DNA of 64,000 bases from Leucobacter komagatae (lineage in GTDB: Bacteria; Actinomycetota; Actinomycetes; Actinomycetales; Microbacteriaceae): assembly GCF_006716085.1 (NCBI RefSeq), contig NZ_VFON01000001.1:2480001-2544000 (forward strand). The letters are read 5' to 3'. The notes beneath the pieces were generated by a model that saw nothing but the letters and a program-made list of their open reading frames with translations, ran no database searches and was not told where the DNA came from. The translations under genes and the position numbers were made by a program. Below are positions 8,859-17,070 of the stretch, in pieces; positions within the stretch are counted from its first letter, which is position 1, and each line of letters starts with the position of its first letter.

Positions 8859-9787
8859 TGCGTCGCATTTCAGCGGCATCCGCGATCACGGCGTTCTCGG
8901 CTCATCACGAGCCGGTCGCCGTGGTCGCGCTGGGGGAGGTCTTCGAATGCGAGACCGAGGATTGCTACGCAGGGCAGATCACTTCAGAGGCGGTGCTTCG
9001 GCCGCATATTGACATGGCGCATTTCAATCGGGCAACCGGGCCGGTGTTCGTCGAGGGCGTTCGTGCTGGCGACATGATCCGCGTCGATATCGAAGGCATC
9101 GATATCGCTGATGCGGGCATCATGGCGCTCTCGCCTGGGCTGGGAGTACTTGGCGAACGGATCACGGAACCGAGCACTCGCGTCGTGCAGGTGCGCGACG
9201 GCTACGCGTGGATCACGCCAGACACCCCCGTTCCTGTCGCGCCCATGATCGGAGTAATCGGCGTAGCTCCTGCCGGTGAGCCCGTCGGATCTTCTTGGCC
9301 CGGGGCACATGGCGGAAATCTTGACACACGATTGCTGCACGCCGGCACCGCAATCTTCCTGCGTGCCCATCACGACGGAGCCCTGCTCGCAGTAGGCGAC
9401 CTCCACGCGGTACAGGGTGACGGTGAGCTCGGAGGAACAGGTGTAGAGATCGCTGGTCGTGTGCGCCTGCGTGTTGAGCGGGCGGTGCCGTGTGCTGACG
9501 CAACCAGCGCGGTCTACTCTGGCGAGCTGCCCGCGTTGATTCACGAGGACGGGCTTAGCCTGCTTGCGAGCGCGGAGACGCTTGACGAGGCTGTCCGAAT
9601 GGGCTTCTCAACCGCTGTTGATCAGATTCAGGCGTGGCGGGGGCTTCCGTGGGAAGATGCCTACCGGATGACGAGTCTTATTGCGCGGACCGAGGTGAGC
9701 CAAGCGGTGAACCCGCTGGTGACAGCGCGGGTCACGATTCCGCACGAATGGTGCCCCGCATCGCTTTTTGAAGCGAGTGACGCGTGA
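8858..9787 (+). CDS. Acetamidase/formamidase family protein
   Basis: A 309-residue cytoplasmic amidohydrolase of the FmdA/AmdA family, releasing ammonia from short amides. Recognisable blocks are GPVFVEGVRAGDMIRVDI (about residue 63), HGGNLDTRLLHAG (about 150), GDLHAVQGDGELGGTGVE (about 187) and the C-terminal region around RTEVSQAVNP. The start ATG shares one base with the permease TGA. Located between a permease and an atypical response regulator; it may hydrolyse the imported compound or a derivative. Confidence 0.9.
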   Translation: MRRISAASAITAFSAHHEPVAVVALGEVFECETEDCYAGQITSEAVLRPHIDMAHFNRATGPVFVEGVRAGDMIRVDIEGIDIADAGIMALSPGLGVLGERITEPSTRVVQVRDGYAWITPDTPVPVAPMIGVIGVAPAGEPVGSSWPGAHGGNLDTRLLHAGTAIFLRAHHDGALLAVGDLHAVQGDGELGGTGVEIAGRVRLRVERAVPCADATSAVYSGELPALIHEDGLSLLASAETLDEAVRMGFSTAVDQIQAWRGLPWEDAYRMTSLIARTEVSQAVNPLVTARVTIPHEWCPASLFEASDA

Positions 9788-10395
9788 CGGACGTGTTGAA
9801 GATCGTGCTGGTCGAAGACCACCCGATAGTGCGCCTCGGCCTTTCGACGGTGCTCGGCGCGCATGATGATCTCAGGGTGGTGGCCGAGGCAACTGACCCG
9901 ACGGAGGCGCTCGCCGCAGTCGCTGAGACGACGCCTGACCTCGTGATCTTGCCGCTTCGGCTCGGCGGGGTGCGCGACGGGCTCGAACTCTGCCGTGAGA
10001 TCAAGGCGGTTGAGCGCGGCCCCCGCGTCATGATGTACACGTCGTACACGAGTCAGTCAGACGCGACGCTCGCCTTCCTGTCGGGCGCCGACAGCTTTCT
10101 CACGAAAGATCACCCCGAGGGCCGGCTCGTCGAGACCGTGCGTGCGACGGCGCGGGGGAGCAGGGTGTGGAACGTCGCGACGGACGCCGGGGCGAGTGCT
10201 CGCAGCATCGAGGAGCGGGTTCAGCGTTCCGTGCTCACGGCTCGGGAGCAGGAAGTGCTCGGTTTTATGCTGCAGCGATACACAAACGCCGAGATCGCCC
10301 GAGAGCTTTTCGTCGGGGTGCCGACCGTGAAGACGCACGTCTCGAACGTGCTGCAGAAGCTCGGCATCGACAGCCGAAAGGCGCTGTTCGCCTAA
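9784..10395 (+). CDS. NarL/LuxR-type response regulator with Pro in place of the phospho-Asp
   Basis: A 203-residue protein with an N-terminal receiver domain and a C-terminal LuxR helix-turn-helix (LTAREQEVLGFM, then YTNAEIARELFVGVPTVKTHV). In the receiver the acidic pair Glu11-Asp12, Thr86 and Lys108 are present, but the phospho-acceptor position reads VILPLRL: Pro57 instead of Asp. No histidine kinase is adjacent. The GTG start overlaps the formamidase stop by 4 bases, so it is the third gene of the operon. It should act independently of aspartyl phosphorylation, perhaps binding a ligand. Confidence 0.92.
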   Translation: MTDVLKIVLVEDHPIVRLGLSTVLGAHDDLRVVAEATDPTEALAAVAETTPDLVILPLRLGGVRDGLELCREIKAVERGPRVMMYTSYTSQSDATLAFLSGADSFLTKDHPEGRLVETVRATARGSRVWNVATDAGASARSIEERVQRSVLTAREQEVLGFMLQRYTNAEIARELFVGVPTVKTHVSNVLQKLGIDSRKALFA

Positions 10396-10549
10396 CTTTG
10401 GGGTTCTCTGGGGTCCCGAGGAGCCCCTCCACCTGTGATCTGTACACGCAATGCCCCAGGCGTACGAAACCTGCATGCGAATTACAGATTACATACGCTG
10501 GGCCGGGAGAGGGGCTGGCCGGGAGCGGAGGCCAGTGCCCCCACAGCCC

Positions 10550-11875
10550 CTACTCTGCGCGACTGAAGACCGCGAGCGACTCGAAGTGGTGCGTGTGCGG
10601 GAAGATGTCGAAGGCGCGCAGCTCGAGCAGGTCGTAGCCCGAGTCGAGCAGCGACTTCGTATCGCGGGAGAGCGCGACGGGGTCGCAGGCGACGTAGACG
10701 ATGTTCGCGGGTGCGAGCTCTGCGAGCTGCGCGGTGACATCGCCGCCGGCACCCGAGCGCGGCGGGTCGAGCACGATGGTGCCGCGGCGCAGGCGGTCGC
10801 GCACCGGCGCTGCAGCGTCCAGCAACTCGGAAAGGTACTTATCGACGCGAGCGGTCAGAGCACGGGCGCCGACAATCTCGGAGAGGTTCTCGGCGGCGTT
10901 GTCAGTCGCGTCGGGGTCTGACTCGACCGAGGTGATCTTCAGCCCCGGCCCGGCGGCCTCGGCGACAGCTGCCGCGAGCAGGCCTGCCCCGCCGTAGAGG
11001 TCAAGGTTGCCGGCTGCCGGGTCGAACTGACCCGCCTCGATGAGGTCGGAGATCGCGTCGTGCACGGCGCCGAACAGCATCGCGGGCGCCTCACGGTGCA
11101 CCTGCCAAAAGCCGCCCGCACGGACAATGAATCCGCGATCCTCAACGAGCTCGGCGACTAGATCCTTTTCGCCGCGGCGCTCCTTCTGGCCGATCTCGGT
11201 GATGAGCATGCGCGGGTCGTCGTTCGCGGGGTCGATGAGGTCGATCGTCTGCAGGCCCTGCATCGCCTCGGCGAGCGGGGCGATCTGGTTGACCCCGTCA
11301 GTCGCGAGCGGCAGCGACGACACGGGTACAACCGTGCGGCTGCGCGCGGCGTAGGGGCCGACGGCGCCGGTCTCAGGGTCAACGTGCAGCCGAACGCGCG
11401 TGCGGTAGCCGAGACCGTTCGCCTCGTCATCACCGTCGGCGGCCTCGACGAGCTCTGCGAGGGTCTCGGAGAAGTCTTCGCCCTCTTCGCCAGCGAGCTC
11501 GATGTCGCCGAAGCGAGCCATCGAGTCGACGAGCACCTCTGCCTTGAGCACGCGCTGGCGCGCGAGATCGATGTGGCCGAACTCGGCGCCGCCCGCGCGC
11601 TCGGCGGGGTCGCGCTCGAGCGATGCCTCCGCCCAGACGTGCTCGCGGCGGTCGTCCGAGGCATCGAGCACGCGCGTGACCGCGGCGCGGGCGAACGACT
11701 TCTTCTTCTGGTCGGTGACGCGGGCGAGCACGCGCTCACCAGGGATCGCGTCGGCGACGAACACCACGCGCCCCTCGTGGCGAGCGACGCTCACGCCGCC
11801 GTGGGCAATACCGGTGATTTCGAGCTCGATCTCGGAGCCGATTTCGAGGGGCGTGCTTGCGCGCTGTTCAGACAT
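10550..11875 (-). CDS. TRAM-domain RNA uracil-C5 methyltransferase (RlmD/TrmA family)
   Basis: A 441-residue SAM-dependent methyltransferase. N-terminal TRAM RNA-binding domain (residues about 8-65), central linker, then the Rossmann domain with NLDLYGGAGLLAAAV, the proline loop LDPPRSGAGG and the catalytic Cys397 in YVACDPVALSRD. The Fe-S cysteines that RlmD carries after the TRAM domain are absent. ATG at 11875; an upstream extension of the frame to 12097 has no similarity. It methylates C5 of a uridine in 23S rRNA or tRNA; which one is not decidable here. Confidence 0.92.
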   Translation of the reverse strand: MSEQRASTPLEIGSEIELEITGIAHGGVSVARHEGRVVFVADAIPGERVLARVTDQKKKSFARAAVTRVLDASDDRREHVWAEASLERDPAERAGGAEFGHIDLARQRVLKAEVLVDSMARFGDIELAGEEGEDFSETLAELVEAADGDDEANGLGYRTRVRLHVDPETGAVGPYAARSRTVVPVSSLPLATDGVNQIAPLAEAMQGLQTIDLIDPANDDPRMLITEIGQKERRGEKDLVAELVEDRGFIVRAGGFWQVHREAPAMLFGAVHDAISDLIEAGQFDPAAGNLDLYGGAGLLAAAVAEAAGPGLKITSVESDPDATDNAAENLSEIVGARALTARVDKYLSELLDAAAPVRDRLRRGTIVLDPPRSGAGGDVTAQLAELAPANIVYVACDPVALSRDTKSLLDSGYDLLELRAFDIFPHTHHFESLAVFSRAE

Positions 11876-12433
11876 GAACCCTATTCTCCCACGCGAACTT
11901 CCGAGTCCTAGCCTGAGGATAGGAACCGGCCGAGCACGCCTCAGCGCACCCTTGGTATGACGGTTGCTGGACACGCGACACCTGCATGTTGAGCGCGACA
12001 CAACACCTGGTGTCTGCTGGGTATCAGTGCTTACGTCGCAGGCTTGATAGTTCCCGTGACCCGCAGAAATAGTGGCCGACTCGCCGGGGGCCTGCATTTA
12101 TTTGAGCGCGATCGCCACTTCGCCTGCCTCTCGTGGCGTTGCCCAAAAGCCCGACGCCTCAGTACCCCTTACACGTAGTCCAAGGGGGCCGCGCACGTGG
12201 AAAGTCGACGCTTCGCACAGAGGGTCGGTTCCGTGTGTATAAGTGCGAGGGGATCGCAGAAATCTGGTGAGCGGCAGCGGAGGAGAATGTGTAAAACTTC
12301 AGCATTTTAAGGTGTTAGGTTTGTGCGGTCTCGGCATGTCTGCCGCGAACGTTCCTTATGCCTGCAGCTTGGGTTCGTAGGGCAGGAATTTCTGACGCAC
12401 GTGCGTTTAACTGAGTAAGGAAGTGTGTGAATC
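11876..12433. other. 558-base intergenic region, divergent promoters
   Basis: Separates two divergent genes and is less G+C-rich towards its right end. No convincing gene is seen. It includes the small palindrome acacc-t-ggtgt near 12004 and, just before the Ig-repeat gene, the ribosome site aaggaag (12417-12423). It is long enough for a regulated promoter for the secreted protein. Confidence 0.5.
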
Positions 12434-15370
12434 TTGCGGCAACATCGTTTGCGCCGTGTCGCGGCAGCTGGAGCTGCTGCGTTGATCGCGATAGTGGGAC
12501 TGGACGCCGGCATCGCCCCTGCGTTCGCCGAGGCTGAGGCTCCGGCGGGCACCCCAGTAGAGGCGGCTCCGGAGGCTCTTGCCTCAGGACCCCGCCTGCA
12601 GGGGAAGTGGATCTTCGAGAGCCCGTCGCAAGCTGGGATGCGCTACAGTGCGCTCCAGGACGGGCCGGAGGGACTGGCCCAGGCGCCCATGGGAAGCTTG
12701 GCGGACGTGACAAAGCTGACGGATTCGTTCTCGTACCCTCCGGCGAACAACGAGGCGGGCCCGATTATCGCTGAATCCGGGCAGTGCCTCAGCATCCTTC
12801 CCGCGTCGACCATCGTCAACCTCATGCCATGCAATGGCGGTGTCCTGCAGATGTGGCAGATCAGTCCCACGGGCGTTGTGACCGCGCCAAATGGGAAGGG
12901 TCTGTCTTGGCGCGGACGTCACCCCGATTCTTGGCTTGACGCTCGAGACGACAAGGCCGTAAATGCCCTGAGGATGAGTGAGCTCTCGCCCGAGGTCGCA
13001 CCGATTGCTTTCTCTGCGCGCGTGGACTCAAAGGACGACAGTGCTCGATCCGCTCTCGTCACGGGCAACGGTACACCCGGTGCTACGGTGACCATTAACG
13101 GCGCACAGCCGACGCAAGTCGCCGCCCAGGGCAATTGGAGCGTGAACGTCACCGGCCTGAACATCGGGACGAACAACCTATTTGTTGAGCAACGTGTGAA
13201 CGGTGCTGTGACGGGGACGAGCAACCTGGTGGTTGAGTTCGGGGCGGCTCAGCTCAGTGCGAGCGTGGCCTTCGAGGCAGACCTCTCCGAGCGCGCCACG
13301 GTATCGGGCAAGGCTGAGCGTGGCGCGACGGTTGAGCTGTGGCAGGGAGTCATCCGCCACAAGACGACAGTTGCGAACGCAACGACCGGAGCATACTCGA
13401 TCGCCCTTGACGCTCCGAACGCTGGTGGTGTGCAGAACTACACAGTCAAGCAGGTCGTGAGCGGATCCACTGTGCCAGGCACCGTTGATGTGCAGGCAGA
13501 TTACGGCTCGGCAGTCGTGATCGTCGCGCCTGCCGCAGGTCAGATGCACAATGGTGGCACACTGCGGTTTGAAGGCCGTGGTGTCCCCGGCGGAAGTGTC
13601 GTGCTGACCCAGCAGGGAGCTTCGGGCGTACTTGGTACAGCCACTGTCGCGTCGAATGGCATCTGGACGATCAACGTCGCAGGTGTTGCCAAGAAGAACC
13701 TGTCGTTCACTGCCACACAGACTGGCCGGGGTTCGAACGTTACAACGGCAACAGTAGAGATCAACCCCGGTGTCACTGACGAGGCGCTGCAGGTGCTCAC
13801 CCCCGCTGAGGGTGCGAAGCTTCAGCCGGGCACGGTGACGTTCACGGGCACAGCAAATGCTGGCGCGACGATCGAGCTGCGCTCGAACCAGACCGGAAAC
13901 ATGTTGGGAACCGGGACCGCTGCGGCGAATGGGACATGGAGTGTGCCCGTGAACCGTCAGCTTGCTGCTGGGAACTACACGATCCTGGTCAAGAATGGTG
14001 CGCTCGAGGTCGCTCGTTCCTTTAGCGTCGAGGCTCCTGCTCCCCAGCTGAAGCTTGAGGTCGTGAACCCGATCGCGGGGTCGCGCGTTCAGCCGGGCAC
14101 GGTGACCTTCACAGGTACGGCGAATGCTGGCGCGAAGATCGAACTGCGCTCGAATGTTTCGGGTGGTCTGCTGGGTTCGGGGACCGCGTCTGCGAGTGGT
14201 GCGTGGACGGTTGACGTGAATCGCCAGCTTGGTGCTGGCGAGTACACGATTGTGGTGAAGAACGGCACCCTTGAGGTGATTCGCTCCTTCTCCGTCGCTG
14301 CTCCGGCGCCAAAGCCTGAGCTCGCTGTGACCGCACCCGCGCAGGGCGCTCGCGTGCTTCCTGGGACGGTGACCTTCACAGGTACGGCGAATGCTGGCGC
14401 GAAGATCGAGCTGCGTTCGAATGTTTCGGGTGGTCTGCTGGGTTCGGGTACTGCGTTGGCGAGTGGGGCGTGGGCCGTTGATGTGAATCGTCAGCTTGGT
14501 GCTGGCGAGTACACGATTGTGGTGAAAAATGGCACCCTTGAGGTCGCCCGCTCCTTTACCGTTGGTGAGAACCCGGTGACGGCCCCCCTGACTGTCACAA
14601 GCCCTGCCAACGGGGCAACACTGGCGCCGGGTACTGTCACCTTCACTGGCACTGCCGGCGCTGGTGCTGAAATTGAGCTTCGGTCAAGGACCACGGGTTC
14701 GCTGCTCGGAATCGGAACGGCGAACACGAGCGGGAACTGGGTGGTGCAGGTAAACCGGCAGCTTGGCGTTGATACGTACTATTTCCAGGTGAAGTCGGGC
14801 AACCAGACCGTGGACCGTCAGTTCACAATCGCCGAGAAGCAGGTCGGAACGGTCCTGAACGTGCTCACTCCGTCAGAAGGGGCAACCGTTCCAAGTGGCC
14901 GTGTCACGTTCACGGGTATTGCCGACCCCGGAGTCACTGTCGAGCTTCGCTCAAACGTGAGCGGCTCGCTGCTCGGCCAGGGAATCGCGAATGGGGCAGG
15001 TTCATGGACCGCGACGACAACCAATGCGCTCGGTGAGGGCACGTATCGAGTCGTTGTGAAGAACGGCGGCATCACCGTCGACCGTGGATTCCGCGTCAAG
15101 GACACTCCCGTTGTCGGGCACCTCACCGTAGTGACGCCCGCGCAGGGCGCGACCGTGAACCCTGGCCCGGTCACGTTCACTGGGCTTGCGGAACCGCACG
15201 CGAAGGTTGTGCTGCGCTCGAACGTGTCGGGCCTTGAGCTCGGCTCGGGTACCGCGAACGCTGCTGGGAATTGGTCGGCAACGACCAATACTCAGCTCGG
15301 GGTTGGCGCGTACACGGTTCTTGTGCAGAGCGAGAACAACGAGATCGCTCGGAGCTTCCAGATTCGCTAG
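12434..15370 (+). CDS. Large secreted surface protein: ricin-like N-part plus nine Ig-like modules
   Basis: A 978-residue exported protein. The TTG at 12434 is the only possible start: an in-frame stop lies two codons upstream, and aaggaag precedes it. Residues 1-32 form a signal peptide (Arg-rich, hydrophobic, then APAFA). A segment with SGQCLSI and LQMWQIS (about 112-145) resembles a ricin-B/beta-trefoil lectin repeat. From about residue 190 there are three divergent, then from residue 452 six clear about 88-residue bacterial Ig-like modules with PGTVTFTG and RSNVSG blocks. It ends bluntly in SFQIR: no sorting motif or membrane anchor. Adhesion or carbohydrate binding is inferred. Confidence 0.85.
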   Translation: MRQHRLRRVAAAGAAALIAIVGLDAGIAPAFAEAEAPAGTPVEAAPEALASGPRLQGKWIFESPSQAGMRYSALQDGPEGLAQAPMGSLADVTKLTDSFSYPPANNEAGPIIAESGQCLSILPASTIVNLMPCNGGVLQMWQISPTGVVTAPNGKGLSWRGRHPDSWLDARDDKAVNALRMSELSPEVAPIAFSARVDSKDDSARSALVTGNGTPGATVTINGAQPTQVAAQGNWSVNVTGLNIGTNNLFVEQRVNGAVTGTSNLVVEFGAAQLSASVAFEADLSERATVSGKAERGATVELWQGVIRHKTTVANATTGAYSIALDAPNAGGVQNYTVKQVVSGSTVPGTVDVQADYGSAVVIVAPAAGQMHNGGTLRFEGRGVPGGSVVLTQQGASGVLGTATVASNGIWTINVAGVAKKNLSFTATQTGRGSNVTTATVEINPGVTDEALQVLTPAEGAKLQPGTVTFTGTANAGATIELRSNQTGNMLGTGTAAANGTWSVPVNRQLAAGNYTILVKNGALEVARSFSVEAPAPQLKLEVVNPIAGSRVQPGTVTFTGTANAGAKIELRSNVSGGLLGSGTASASGAWTVDVNRQLGAGEYTIVVKNGTLEVIRSFSVAAPAPKPELAVTAPAQGARVLPGTVTFTGTANAGAKIELRSNVSGGLLGSGTALASGAWAVDVNRQLGAGEYTIVVKNGTLEVARSFTVGENPVTAPLTVTSPANGATLAPGTVTFTGTAGAGAEIELRSRTTGSLLGIGTANTSGNWVVQVNRQLGVDTYYFQVKSGNQTVDRQFTIAEKQVGTVLNVLTPSEGATVPSGRVTFTGIADPGVTVELRSNVSGSLLGQGIANGAGSWTATTTNALGEGTYRVVVKNGGITVDRGFRVKDTPVVGHLTVVTPAQGATVNPGPVTFTGLAEPHAKVVLRSNVSGLELGSGTANAAGNWSATTNTQLGVGAYTVLVQSENNEIARSFQIR
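13787..15367 (+). repeat. Six tandem Ig-module repeats, about 264-267 bp each
   Basis: Coding tandem repeats within the secreted protein. The second and third units (about 14050-14580) are nearly identical over long stretches, for example gaccttcacaggtacggcga at both 14104 and 14371, an offset of 267 bases. That points to recent duplication or homogenisation; the other units have diverged. Confidence 0.85.
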
Positions 15371-15394
15371 CCACGGTACGGGCTCCTGAGTAGA

Positions 15395-15434
15395 AAAGCG
15401 GGGGTGAGGCGGAAATCCGCCTCACCCCCGCTTT
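15395..15434. terminator. Bidirectional rho-independent terminator
   Basis: A 19-bp perfect stem, 15395-15413 with 15416-15434, and a 2-base loop, A-rich at one foot and T-rich at the other. It lies between two convergent genes and should stop both the Ig-repeat gene and the lipoprotein gene. Confidence 0.93.
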
Positions 15435-15448
15435 GCCTGTCGAACGGG

Positions 15449-16255
15449 TTAGCCCTGGAGCGCCGAGGCGTCCGCGATCTGATCCTTCGCGGGAGCCTCG
15501 ATCTTCACGGGCTCGCCCCACTTCGTGTACTCCTGGGTGCCGGTGCCCATGCCGCCGACGTTCGGCATGACGATGCGACGGGGCAGGTCATCGGAGCCGA
15601 TGAACATGTCGTAGACCATCGACTCGCCAAGAGTCGACACGAGCGTGTCAATGTCGACGCCCTCCTGCGGCCCCTGAGCCTCAAACATCTTGCGCGTGTC
15701 GAGCGTGAGGGTGAGCTGCGTGGTCTTCACACCGTCGATCTCGGGGCCGTTGGGGTCGGCCACGAAATCGGTGAGTGCGTCGCCGAAGCCCTCAACCTGT
15801 GAACCCGGGTTGACCTGGTCAAGGATGGCGCCGATGTCGCCCGCGCCGCCCGGCATCGTCGACATGTCAAAGAACTTGTCGCCCGAGAGCGGGCCCATGT
15901 TCATGTACATCTTGCCGTCGACGAGGCGGATGTCGCCCTTCACGCCAGCCTGATCCATCGTCATCTGCATCTGGATCTTCTTCGGATCCTTGTCGATCAC
16001 CATGTCGGCCTCGATGGAGCCCTCGACCGAGTCGCCCATCTGCATGCTCATGTGAACGGAGCCCGCGGCGAACTGCGCGTCAGCGATGCGCTGCGCGAAG
16101 TTATCCTGCGTGAGAGCGCCGCCCTTCGCGGGGGCCTCCTGCGACGTCGACGAGCCGCCGTCAGCCGGAGCTGCGGGGGAACTGCACCCGGTGAGCGCGA
16201 GGCCCCCGGCAAGGAGGATGGACGTTGTCAGTGTGGCCCTGCGTGAAATCTTCAT
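15449..16255 (-). CDS. Secreted lipoprotein, LppX/LprG-like
   Basis: A 268-residue lipoprotein. The start is the ATG at 16255, giving a classic type II signal peptide (MKISRRATLTTSILLAGGLA) with lipobox LTGC at about residue 23; the frame extends upstream without meaning. The low-complexity Ala/Gly/Ser linker is followed by a beta-rich body (SVHMSMQMGD, then KMYMNMGPLSGDKFFDMS) like LppX/LprA/LprF/LprG lipid-handling lipoproteins of actinobacteria. Lipid or glycolipid binding is inferred from that resemblance. Divergent from maf. Confidence 0.8.
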   Translation of the reverse strand: MKISRRATLTTSILLAGGLALTGCSSPAAPADGGSSTSQEAPAKGGALTQDNFAQRIADAQFAAGSVHMSMQMGDSVEGSIEADMVIDKDPKKIQMQMTMDQAGVKGDIRLVDGKMYMNMGPLSGDKFFDMSTMPGGAGDIGAILDQVNPGSQVEGFGDALTDFVADPNGPEIDGVKTTQLTLTLDTRKMFEAQGPQEGVDIDTLVSTLGESMVYDMFIGSDDLPRRIVMPNVGGMGTGTQEYTKWGEPVKIEAPAKDQIADASALQG

Positions 16256-16334
16256 ACGACAAAGGTAACCCCACCGGACGACATAATGCGATTCGGGCAG
16301 TTGAACGGTTGGTGCATTGCATAGGCTTGTGGGT

Positions 16335-17018
16335 ATGCGCCTGATCCTCGCCTCGACCTCGCCCGCCCGCCTTTCGGTGCTCCGGGGAGCCGGAATTGAG
16401 CCGGCATGCTTCGCCCCAGAGGTCGACGAAGACGCTGAGGTCCGAACGCGAGAGGCCGAGCTCGGCCGCGCGCTCACGGCGCCTGAGCTGACCGAGTACC
16501 TCGGCCGGTTGAAAGCTGAGGACGTGGTGCGGCGCTACGGTGACGAGATCGCGGCGCTTGGCGGCGGGCTCGTGCTCGGCGGCGATTCAATGTTCTTGCT
16601 TGGCAACGAGGTGCTCGGCAAGCCGCACATGCCCGAGATCGCGCTCGAGCGCTCGAAACAGCACCGCGGACGCACGGGCGTGCTGCACTCCGGACACTGG
16701 GTCATCGACTGCTCCGGCGGATCCTCCCCCGCACCCGAGGTGGCCGAGCTGCCCGCTGTCGGCGGCGTAGACACGGCGACCGTCACTCTCGCCGCCGATG
16801 TTACTGACGGTGAGCTCGCGCGCTACGTTGCGACCGGCGAACCGCTGAAGCTTGCGGGCGGGTTCGCGATTGACGGCCTCGCCGGCGCGTTTATCGAGAA
16901 GATCGAGGGCGCACCCAGCTGCGTTATGGGGCTCTCGCTGCCCGAGCTCCGCCGACTCGTGCGCGACCTCGGCCACGACTACACCGCGCTGTGGAGCGGC
17001 GGCTCACCGCTGGCGTAG
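16335..17018 (+). CDS. maf: Maf-type nucleoside triphosphate pyrophosphatase
   Basis: A 227-residue Maf/Ham1-fold house-cleaning enzyme that hydrolyses non-canonical or pyrimidine NTPs to NMP and pyrophosphate. N-terminal LILASTSPARLSVL is the Maf signature (S-x-S-P-R/A-R); LGGDS and VLGKPHMPEIA provide the catalytic acidic/lysine region, and FAIDGLAGAFIEKIEGAPSCVMGLSLPE is the conserved C-terminal block, seen near residues 180-205. ATG at 16335 chosen over an upstream TTG at 16317 because the family begins right before the LILAS strand. Confidence 0.93.
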   Translation: MRLILASTSPARLSVLRGAGIEPACFAPEVDEDAEVRTREAELGRALTAPELTEYLGRLKAEDVVRRYGDEIAALGGGLVLGGDSMFLLGNEVLGKPHMPEIALERSKQHRGRTGVLHSGHWVIDCSGGSSPAPEVAELPAVGGVDTATVTLAADVTDGELARYVATGEPLKLAGGFAIDGLAGAFIEKIEGAPSCVMGLSLPELRRLVRDLGHDYTALWSGGSPLA

Positions 17019-17070
17019 CCCCGCAGCGCCGCAGCGCCGTAGCCGCGTGGCCAGGGTGGCGCGACCCCGC

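Noticed and set aside
10396..10549. GC-rich imperfect hairpin after the response regulator gene
   Set aside because: Pairing between ggggttctc and gaggagcccc needs several wobble pairs and there is no T-run; too weak to call a terminator.
12278..12310. Seven-codon leader peptide (ATG near 12288) before the Ig-repeat gene
   Set aside because: The ggagga is only about two bases from the ATG and the peptide has no regulatory codon run or adjoining terminator.
11876..12433. A possible tRNA or small RNA in the long intergenic region
   Set aside because: No cloverleaf, T-loop consensus or strong terminator seen by eye; a covariance-model scan would settle it.
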